DNA of 48,494 nucleotides from Bacteroidales bacterium (GTDB taxonomy: Bacteria > Bacteroidota > Bacteroidia > Bacteroidales > VadinHA17): positions 1-48,494 of the forward strand of contig JALONV010000019.1 in the NCBI GenBank assembly GCA_025454755.1, in the 5' to 3' direction. Below the pieces are notes generated by a model, which was not told the origin of the DNA, ran no database searches, and worked only from the letters and a program-made list of their open reading frames with translations. The translations under genes and the position numbers were made by a program. Positions within the stretch are counted from its first letter, which is position 1. The number at the start of each line of letters is the position of its first letter. Shown one piece after another: positions 36,854 through 43,509 of this stretch.

Positions 36854-36884
36854 TTTGTAAACCCGGAAAAAAACCATATTTTTG
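36854..36884 (+). promoter_or_regulatory. Consensus promoter in front of the tRNA-Arg fragment (TTTG-N19-TATTTTTG)
   Basis: TTTG at 36854-36857 and TATTTTTG at 36877-36884 are 19 bases apart, a full match to the Bacteroidota consensus. The predicted start is close to the first base of the tRNA-like sequence at 36895. The sequence just before the complete tRNA-Arg is similar around its -7 element. Confidence 0.7.
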
Positions 36885-36894
36885 CCCCTCCAAT

Positions 36895-36933
36895 GGTCCT
36901 ATAGTTCAATGGATAGAACGAAGGTTTCCTAAA
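36895..36933 (+). pseudogene. 5' half of tRNA-Arg(CCT), truncated after the anticodon loop
   Basis: 39 bases identical to positions 1-39 of the tRNA-Arg at 48166-48095 except one (G27 to A). The acceptor 5' strand, D arm and anticodon loop are present; the 3' anticodon strand, T arm and acceptor 3' strand are missing, replaced by unrelated sequence beginning CTCACTCT. It cannot form a tRNA but keeps an intact promoter. Confidence 0.85.
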
Positions 36934-36934
36934 A

Positions 36935-36956
36935 ACTCACTCTGACACTCACTCTT
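36935..36956. repeat. Copy of a 22-base CTCACTCT-type repeat (other copy 48359-48380)
   Basis: ACTCACTCT and ACACTCACTCTT separated by one base; the copy near the right end of the window differs by only that base. It marks the junction after the truncated tRNA. Confidence 0.6.
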
Positions 36957-37011
36957 AAAAGGAGGGGGCGAGTGGGAGAAATAAAAAACCTGAAGCAAGA
37001 TTTTCGTAGAA

Positions 37012-37157
37012 CATCAAATTATTGTAGCAGAACGAATCCATAAAGAAAAATGATGGTCGTAGACCATCGAATAAATATCTGACAATCTATTAGTTATTCG
37101 ATCCTCTACGAGGATCTTAATGTGTTTTTTGAATTATATTTCTACAATAATTTGATG
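37012..37157. mobile_element. MITE-like foldback element with nested hairpins
   Basis: Terminal inverted repeats CATCAAATTATTGTAG (37012-37027) and CTACAATAATTTGATG (37142-37157), 16 of 16 bases. Inside are perfect 7-base hairpins GATGGTC-GTA-GACCATC (37052-37068) and GATCCTC-TAC-GAGGATC (37100-37116), plus an ATCGAATAA / TTATTCGAT pair joining them. A further hairpin, GATGATC-TCC-GATCATC, straddles the right end (37154-37170). There is no coding capacity. Confidence 0.7.
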
Positions 37158-37207
37158 ATCTCCGATCATCTGAAAAATTCAGATACAGTTGGCTAAAGTC
37201 AACGGAG

Positions 37208-37228
37208 AAGAGAGCAACCCGAACACCT
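37208..37228. repeat. 21-base direct repeat, left copy (other copy 48474-48494)
   Basis: AAGAGAGCAACCCGAACACC plus T, identical to the last 21 bases of the window. Here it lies 19 bases beyond the stop codon of the 826-residue adhesin and is followed by an 8-base tandem repeat (ACCTGGTT twice). The right copy may precede another gene of the same kind outside the window. Confidence 0.75.
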
Positions 37229-37246
37229 GGTTACCTGGTTAATAAA

Positions 37247-39727
37247 TTATTCATCTAATGTCTTTGCCAGTAGAGCTTCAATTTTGTCAACTTTTTCTTG
37301 GAGGGACTGAAGGTGGGATTTGTAGGATTCAATTTGAGCCTGTTGTTCTTGAATGGCATTCTGCTGCTCTTTTATAACCTCAAGTGAATAAACACTTATA
37401 AGATCATATCTTAAAGAAACTAATTTACCGCCATCATAAACAAGTAAATTCTGAAGTCCCTCTTGCTCAAATTCTTCAGCAATATATCCAATTCCACGGA
37501 CACCAGTCGATTTGTCCGTAAAAGAGACAGGATTAGCTTTCAATATTTTATCAAAGTTGTCGGTAAGCGTTTCAATATCTTTCTTGGAGTCTTTTAATGA
37601 AGTGAGATAATAGACATCATTACCATTTATTATTAGAGTACTCCCTGTCGCAGAACCTGCTAGTCCAGCAATCGCAAATTTTGTCGTAGGATTAGTGCCA
37701 ATACCCACCTTGCCATTAAACCTCAAAAGATTACTGGCAAAATCACCCCAGATAAGGGGGTTAGAAGTATTAGAATTATCAATATATAGTTTGTCTGAAC
37801 CTGTTTCCCATTCGCCAGAATGAGCTCCGATAAAAACATTTCCAGATTGGTTTGTAATTTCATTCCCTGCCGAAAATCCGATAATTACATTTTCATTATT
37901 CAAGGTATCTGCGGGTGTGCTAGAATAATTACCAAGTCCTGCATAACCCCCGATTATAACATTTTTTATTCCACCTTTAAGATAACCTCCTGCCATAGTA
38001 CCCAAAAAGACATTATCATCACCCGTTTTACAATGTCCTCCAGTCATACTACCTAAAAACACATTACGCCATCCTCTTATTAAATTGTAACCGGCTTCAT
38101 ATCCTATTCCAACATTACCAACTCCTTTTTCATTAGATAAGCCTGCCATATTTCCAATAAAAACATTTATAACGCCTGTTTTGCAATTCACTCCCGCACG
38201 AGTACCTAAATAAATATTGTCTTTGCCACTAGTATTTCCGTTACCCGCATACTCTCCTATAAAAATATTTCTAGATCCATTTAGGTTTTTTGCTCCGCTT
38301 TGATTTCCTATAAGAACATTAGAGTTCCCAGTTGTATTAAGGCCTCCAGATTCAGTTCCTATAAAAACATTCGCCGTTCCCTGTGTATTTGAAAATCCTG
38401 CCCTATATCCCATAAAAGAATTATTTGATCCGGTTGTTGTTGCTTTCCCAGCTTGATATCCAATAAATGAATTATAATCTGTGTTGTTGGAATATCCTGA
38501 TTGAAATCCCATAAAAGTGTTATAATTTCCCGTTATATTATTTATTCCAGCTTCATTCCCAATAAATACATTATATGAAGCACTTTCATTTGACATACCT
38601 GAATGATAACCCAGGAACACGTTTTTCTGACCTGTTGTATTGTTTATGCCTGTTTCATAACCAACAAAAGAATTATGTATCCCTGTTGTGGTTTTTATCC
38701 CACTCTTTTGACCAATAAAATAATTCTGAGGTGTAAGTGAGGTAAATGGCGTTACTGTCTGAATCCCTTTTGTAATATCAAACCCCCCCACAGCAAATCC
38801 TCCCTTTACTGCTTTTGCTGGATTATTATTTACATAAACCCTTGTACTGTCTCGTGTCACACGAAGATATTCTTCCTGAGGTGCCTTAGTCATATCATAT
38901 CCCCCCACAGCAAATCCTCCTTTAATCTTTTTTGATGATGGGTCACTATCGATATATATCCTCACGCTGTCAGCATTTACATCAAGATAATCCTGAACAG
39001 TTCCCTTGGTCAGATCATAGCCTCCGATAGCAAAGCCTCCCTTTAATTTCTTAGTTAATGGATTCGTATCAAGATAAATCCTCACGCTGTCTTTTCCAAC
39101 AAACAGATACTTTGTTGATTCTGCTTTATCTGTACCGAACCCTCCGACTGCAAAACCTCCCTTTACTGCCTTGGCACCATCACTCACATATACTCTTACT
39201 CCTTCATTGTAAACAGCAAAAACTGTTTGTCCATCTTTGTTTTTCACTTCAAAGAGAGCCTCCTCAAGACCTGATGTTTCACCTTTTACCGATAATTTCT
39301 TTACAGTACCTACAAGATCTTCTGCAACCATTGCATACGGCACCGACCATAGTCGGGATACACCAAGTGTTTTCCATCCGCTATAGTCTATTTCAATCTT
39401 CAGGAACTTTGGTGAAACACCCCAATCAATTGCACTGAATGCAGCAACAGTTGATAGTGACTGTCTTGCACCCTTGCCAATAACAAGATTGATTACACCC
39501 TGGTCAGTGGTTATCACTGACGAATGTAGCTCCTGCCAGAATATAGTACCACCTAGCGAATCAGATTGAATGGTCATCCTGATCGGAAGTGCCTGATTTA
39601 TTATTGGCAAACCTGAGGCATTTCTGGCGACTGCCTGATAGTTGAATCCCTGCGGGATTTGGGCCTGTAAAGAAACAAGACAAAAGAAACAAGAAACAAG
39701 AAAGAGAAGGGAGAGTTTTGTTTTCAT
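37247..39727 (-). CDS. Secreted modular adhesin-like protein with endosialidase-type chaperone domain (826 aa)
   Basis: 826 residues: signal peptide (MKTKLSLLFLVSCFFCLVSLQAQ), a shared N-terminal domain starting IPQGFNYQAVARN, and a short central segment. Four copies follow of a module with core KGGFAVGG (or KGGFAIGG) alternating with DSVRIYID-type strands. Next come about 16 YadA-head-like repeats of 14 residues of the N-x-F-I-G-x-x-A-G/S-G type. The C-terminal Peptidase_S74 chaperone domain begins near S710, with S710 and K715 in the SxxxxK spacing of self-cleaving domains, and ends in a coiled coil. Expected: a secreted trimeric fibre. It is the last of three leftward paralogues, with its own promoter 130 bases upstream. 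Confidence 0.82.
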   Translation of the reverse strand: MKTKLSLLFLVSCFFCLVSLQAQIPQGFNYQAVARNASGLPIINQALPIRMTIQSDSLGGTIFWQELHSSVITTDQGVINLVIGKGARQSLSTVAAFSAIDWGVSPKFLKIEIDYSGWKTLGVSRLWSVPYAMVAEDLVGTVKKLSVKGETSGLEEALFEVKNKDGQTVFAVYNEGVRVYVSDGAKAVKGGFAVGGFGTDKAESTKYLFVGKDSVRIYLDTNPLTKKLKGGFAIGGYDLTKGTVQDYLDVNADSVRIYIDSDPSSKKIKGGFAVGGYDMTKAPQEEYLRVTRDSTRVYVNNNPAKAVKGGFAVGGFDITKGIQTVTPFTSLTPQNYFIGQKSGIKTTTGIHNSFVGYETGINNTTGQKNVFLGYHSGMSNESASYNVFIGNEAGINNITGNYNTFMGFQSGYSNNTDYNSFIGYQAGKATTTGSNNSFMGYRAGFSNTQGTANVFIGTESGGLNTTGNSNVLIGNQSGAKNLNGSRNIFIGEYAGNGNTSGKDNIYLGTRAGVNCKTGVINVFIGNMAGLSNEKGVGNVGIGYEAGYNLIRGWRNVFLGSMTGGHCKTGDDNVFLGTMAGGYLKGGIKNVIIGGYAGLGNYSSTPADTLNNENVIIGFSAGNEITNQSGNVFIGAHSGEWETGSDKLYIDNSNTSNPLIWGDFASNLLRFNGKVGIGTNPTTKFAIAGLAGSATGSTLIINGNDVYYLTSLKDSKKDIETLTDNFDKILKANPVSFTDKSTGVRGIGYIAEEFEQEGLQNLLVYDGGKLVSLRYDLISVYSLEVIKEQQNAIQEQQAQIESYKSHLQSLQEKVDKIEALLAKTLDE

Positions 39728-39854
39728 GGGAAGAAAGGCTTAACGGCTCAGAGGCGCAGCGGCGCAAAGGCCTTTACACCAGGAACCTGTGGTTTAACGA
39801 TAAATCGAAAACAAACAACCAGTAACAAGTAACCAGCAACTTATTTCTGTGTAA

Positions 39855-39885
39855 GCAATTTATGACAAAAGAGGAGGCAAGTCAA
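39855..39885 (-). promoter_or_regulatory. Promoter of the 826-aa adhesin gene (TTG-N20-TAAATTGC)
   Basis: On the minus strand TTG and TAAATTGC are 20 bases apart. The surrounding block (TTGAC, pyrimidine-rich spacer, TTTTGTCATA) is conserved at the same relative place before all three adhesin genes, which is the main support. Confidence 0.55.
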
Positions 39886-39951
39886 ATTTTTTTGACTAAC
39901 GTTGGGATTCTGGTGTAAGCCTACCATAAAATGATTTGTTTTATTTGAAAA

Positions 39952-39991
39952 GATTGCTTCGTCACACGCTTCGCGTGATCCTCGCAATGAC
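39952..39991. repeat. REP-like element (GATTGCTTCG...CCTCGCAATGAC)
   Basis: 40 bases with outer arms ATTGC / GCAAT and an inner ACGC-TTC-GCGT hairpin. It is inverted relative to the copy at 40047, 55 bases away, forming a BIME-like pair. Confidence 0.75.
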
Positions 39992-40046
39992 AGGACATAT
40001 CAGATAGTTACTGCCCCAGCGTCCACCGGATCCTTATCAGGACAAG

Positions 40047-40090
40047 GTCATTGCGAGGAGTCGCGCCTGCGGCGTGACGACGAAGCAATC
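40047..40090. repeat. REP-like element, inverted relative to 39952-39991
   Basis: GTCATTGCGAGGAG at one end and CGAAGCAATC at the other, with an inner GTCGCGCC / GGCGTGAC hairpin. It lies 18 bases past the stop of the 992-residue adhesin gene, where it could act as an mRNA 3' barrier. Confidence 0.75.
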
Positions 40091-40108
40091 CTCCTGACTA
40101 ACCACCAG

Positions 40109-43087
40109 TTATCTGCCGTCTCCCTTCTCCAGCATCCTCTTTATCTGTTCAACCTCTTCCTGAAGTGATTGAAGCTGAAATTTGAGATCGTCATTTTCGG
40201 ATTTGAAGGATTCGATCTGTTCCTTCATTACCTTGTTTTCTTTCGATAATTCCTTAATTGCTATGAGTGCAACACCAGAAGGATCGACAGTAGATATTGA
40301 TGTGTCATTATTGCCAAGACCAAACAGTGAATAGAAATCCTGTGCAACGGGACCAATATGTTTGATGTCAGGCTTATCAGTTATGTAATTCCATTTTGTT
40401 ACAGGTAATTTATCAATTAATGTCAGAATTTCTGTAGCATCAATAGGTTCAAAATTCTCTTTAAGATTTTTATCTGACGCATTAGTCCATGTTGCACCAT
40501 CAGAATAAGCGCCACCTGAAAGATGGATTAAATGAGTGGGATTTATCTGTACACCTAATTTTCCATTAAACTTAAGTAAATTATTATTAAAATCTCCCCA
40601 GATTAATGGATCGTGTACGGAACGATTATCAATGTATAATAGGTCGTCACCTGTTTCAGCATAGCCAGCTCTTGCACCTATAAAAACATTTCCAGTGCCC
40701 GTAGCTTTGTACCCAGCTGCTGTACCTATATAGGTGTTATATTCTCCAACAATATTATTATAACCCGCACCCCAACCCAAAAATAAATTTCCTGCTCCTT
40801 CTGCGTTATTATAACCAGAACTATTTCCAATAAAAACATTATAACTACCTTTATTTTTATAGCCGGTAAATTGACCAAGACAGGTGTTGTTATCTCCCCA
40901 TTGCCAATTTCCTAATACTGGAAAATCTATACTGGGATCATAACGATAACAAGGAGTGCTACAATGATATGTTCCACTATTACCACCTGCTGATCTCCCA
41001 ATATATATATTTTCATTGCCATTGGTATTTGCATATCCGGCATTATCACCAATATAAACGTTATATGAACCCTCAGTTGTTGATATTCCAGCATTGGTAC
41101 CCAGAAATACATTACTGCTTCCTGTATGAATATTAAACCCACTATTTGAGCCCATTGCTACATTATTCGTCCCCGAGATTCCTTCAGGACTTTTACCGTA
41201 GCCTGCCTTATACCCATAAAATGAGTTATAGGATCCGGTTGAATTAGTCTGGCCTGACATATAACCAACAAAAGTATTGTATGAACCCTGATCGCCTGTT
41301 GGCGGCATGTAATTAGTCCAGTGTCCTGCATCATTCCCAATCATTATATTATAACTCGATTGATTTACATAGTATCCGGACTGATAACCTATTAATAAGT
41401 TGTTTGATCCAGTAGTATTGGAACTGCCAGCTGAGTTTCCTATGAATACATTGGATGAGCCATTCTGGTTTGAATAACCTGAATGATAGCCAAGAAAAAC
41501 ATTGTAAATACCTGTTAAATTATTATAACCGGAATTGTATCCAATAAATGAATTATAGAGTCCCACGCTCTGGTTATGATAGCCAGCCTGATAACCCAGG
41601 AAAGTATTATATTGCCCGTTGGAGGAACCCTGGGGTGTTATATACATAAAATCCTGGTTAATAGGACCTTTCTTTGTCATATCATATCCGCCTACTGCAA
41701 ATCCGCTCTTGACTGCCTTTGCCTCCGAATTGTCTATACTGAAGCGGATGCTGTCAGGTGAGATGATCATAAAATCGACTGTCTTACCAGATTTGGTGGC
41801 ATCATAACCACCGACAGCAAAACCTCCCTTTAGTGCTTTGCTTGATGTATGATCGACCAGTATTCTTACTCCATTGTTGTATACGGCAAGAACAGGGATG
41901 CCATATTTGTTTTTAACTTCAAAAAGCGGGATGTTATCGTCCCAGGATGAAGATGGTTGGATAATCATTTTGCTGGTGGAGCCTGCTGTCCCTATTCCGA
42001 CATTATTGTCAACAGTCAGATCACCTTGTATTCTGGTCAAGCCAGCCACATGTAGCATTGCTGTTGGATTTGTGGTCCCAATTCCAACAATTCCGGCAGA
42101 AGGTTGCAAAATGAGTTTATTTGCTAAACCGCCATAGGGATAGTTGCCTATAAGCTGACCATCAAGTAATGTCTGTATACCTAAAGTGTTGTCTGCAATG
42201 TAATACGAATACAATCTATCTCCAGATGAAGAGTTGCCAATCAGAGCGCTTCCATTGACTTCAAAAACTGCTTTAGGTGCTGATGTACTAATCCCAACAT
42301 TTCCATCTGATCCAATATGTATTCTTTGTGTCGAATTGGTATAAAAATCTATCGGCCCCAACATTCCGGACCATATCTCCAAAGCACCATTGCCCCTTTG
42401 TTCAAGTCTTGAGATCGCATCCGGTCCGGAATTGTACCGGATGAGCCTCAGACCAAAATCACTATTTACATCATCTCCATGAAAATCGATGTAAGCATTA
42501 CGATTACCCGAAGCTTCCTGATTAATTTCAATCTTGTCGCCTCCTGTAAATATTGAACCACGAACAGTCAATCCTCCATTTATATCTAATTTATTCAAAG
42601 GTATTGTTGTTCCAATCCCAACATTACCAGTTGGTCTGTAAATATTTGTTCCGTTAGTCAGCCACTGCTCTGAATTCTTTGCCTGCAATGCATAAGGCAC
42701 AGAATAGACCTGCGATGTCCCCATATCTTTCCAGGAGCCTGAATAATAAATTTCGGTTTTAAGATATTTTGGAGAGACGCTCCAGTCGATCAGGTCAAAT
42801 GTTGCAACTGAACTTTCAGTCTGCCTGGTACCTGTACCGACAACAAGGGTGAAGAGTCCGAAACTGTTTGTCGTCACTGTAGAGTGCAGTTCTTTCCAGA
42901 ATATTGTCCCTCCTGTCTGAAGTGATTGGACATAAAACATTACCTGCAACGGAGTATTCGGTAGAACAGCACCTGTACCGTCGCGAGCGATGGCCTGGTA
43001 GTTGAAGCCCTGCGGGACCTGGGCCTGTAAAGAAACAAGACAAAAGAAACAAGAAACAAGAAATGTGAGGGAGAGCTTTGTTTTCAT
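40109..43087 (-). CDS. Secreted modular adhesin-like protein with endosialidase-type chaperone domain (992 aa)
   Basis: 992 residues from ATG 43087 (MKTKLSLTFLVSCFFCLVSLQAQ signal); an in-frame ATG 30 bases upstream would put MRHCAFKPFV before it. The N-terminal domain (GFNYQAIARDGTGAVLPN) is nearly the same as in the 806-residue protein. Then come several NVGIGTT/GNVGI-type stalk segments, two KGGFAVGG-type modules (one with KSGFAVGG), and a long run of 14-residue repeats (NVFLGYHSGYSNQ, NVFIGNSAGSSN). One repeat is interrupted by a Cys-containing insert (HCSTPCYRYDPS). The Peptidase_S74 domain has S871/K876 (SDKNLK), then a coiled coil. Probably a surface fibre. Confidence 0.82.
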   Translation of the reverse strand: MKTKLSLTFLVSCFFCLVSLQAQVPQGFNYQAIARDGTGAVLPNTPLQVMFYVQSLQTGGTIFWKELHSTVTTNSFGLFTLVVGTGTRQTESSVATFDLIDWSVSPKYLKTEIYYSGSWKDMGTSQVYSVPYALQAKNSEQWLTNGTNIYRPTGNVGIGTTIPLNKLDINGGLTVRGSIFTGGDKIEINQEASGNRNAYIDFHGDDVNSDFGLRLIRYNSGPDAISRLEQRGNGALEIWSGMLGPIDFYTNSTQRIHIGSDGNVGISTSAPKAVFEVNGSALIGNSSSGDRLYSYYIADNTLGIQTLLDGQLIGNYPYGGLANKLILQPSAGIVGIGTTNPTAMLHVAGLTRIQGDLTVDNNVGIGTAGSTSKMIIQPSSSWDDNIPLFEVKNKYGIPVLAVYNNGVRILVDHTSSKALKGGFAVGGYDATKSGKTVDFMIISPDSIRFSIDNSEAKAVKSGFAVGGYDMTKKGPINQDFMYITPQGSSNGQYNTFLGYQAGYHNQSVGLYNSFIGYNSGYNNLTGIYNVFLGYHSGYSNQNGSSNVFIGNSAGSSNTTGSNNLLIGYQSGYYVNQSSYNIMIGNDAGHWTNYMPPTGDQGSYNTFVGYMSGQTNSTGSYNSFYGYKAGYGKSPEGISGTNNVAMGSNSGFNIHTGSSNVFLGTNAGISTTEGSYNVYIGDNAGYANTNGNENIYIGRSAGGNSGTYHCSTPCYRYDPSIDFPVLGNWQWGDNNTCLGQFTGYKNKGSYNVFIGNSSGYNNAEGAGNLFLGWGAGYNNIVGEYNTYIGTAAGYKATGTGNVFIGARAGYAETGDDLLYIDNRSVHDPLIWGDFNNNLLKFNGKLGVQINPTHLIHLSGGAYSDGATWTNASDKNLKENFEPIDATEILTLIDKLPVTKWNYITDKPDIKHIGPVAQDFYSLFGLGNNDTSISTVDPSGVALIAIKELSKENKVMKEQIESFKSENDDLKFQLQSLQEEVEQIKRMLEKGDGR

Positions 43088-43287
43088 AACGAATGGTTTA
43101 AAGGCACAATGGCGCAAGGGCGCAAAGGCAGTTAAACTTACTGGTTGATTGTATAAAGGCTAAAGGGCCAGTATAAAGATCAGGAATACGCTGACCTGAA
43201 TTTTTCGAATATATCAGCGAAATAGTTGAAAACTAACAATATAGGAAGCAAGTTATGACAAAAGAGAAAACAAGTCAAGTTTTTTTG
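43085..43287. repeat. Duplicated adhesin leader, copy 1
   Basis: About 200 bases from the start codon through the promoter, nearly identical to 45928-46130 (only a handful of differences by eye). It contains GC-rich TTGCGCC repeats close to the ATG. Duplication of the gene together with its leader is the simplest explanation. Confidence 0.85.
43248..43278 (-). promoter_or_regulatory. Promoter of the 992-aa adhesin gene (TTG-N20-TAACTTGC)
   Basis: Same arrangement as the other two adhesin promoters: TTG, 20 bases, TAACTTGC on the minus strand, about 160 bases upstream of the ATG. Confidence 0.55.
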
Positions 43288-43305
43288 ACAAACATAAGGC
43301 ATCAG

Positions 43306-43369
43306 GCCTCCTTCGTCAAGACTTCGGAGGCTAATAGCGACGGGCCACCTTCGTCAAGACTACAGTGGC
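43306..43369. repeat. Tandem pair of CTTCGTCAAGACT hairpins
   Basis: GCCTCC...GGAGGC (43306-43331) and GCCAC...GTGGC (43344-43369) share the inner CTTCGTCAAGACT sequence, with compensatory arm changes that keep the stems. This is a second REP-like family, between two adhesin genes. Confidence 0.7.
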
Positions 43370-43447
43370 TAAAAGCGTCAGGCGTCAGGTGATATAGTCT
43401 TATTTTTTTCCATCTCTCTACCCCTCCCCCTCCAACAAGAAGCCACT

Positions 43448-43491
43448 GTCATTGCGAGGAGTCACGCCTGGGGCGTGACGACGAAGCAATC
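43448..43491. repeat. REP-like element downstream of the 806-aa adhesin gene
   Basis: GTCATTGCGAGGAG...CGAAGCAATC with an inner GTCACGCC / GGCGTGAC hairpin, 18 bases past the stop codon. It has the same orientation and distance to the gene as the copy at 40047, so it probably travelled with the gene duplication. Confidence 0.75.
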
Positions 43492-43509
43492 TCCTTAATT
43501 AACCAGAAT

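Noticed and set aside
36895-36933. A second functional tRNA-Arg
   Set aside because: The 3' anticodon strand, T arm and acceptor 3' strand are missing.
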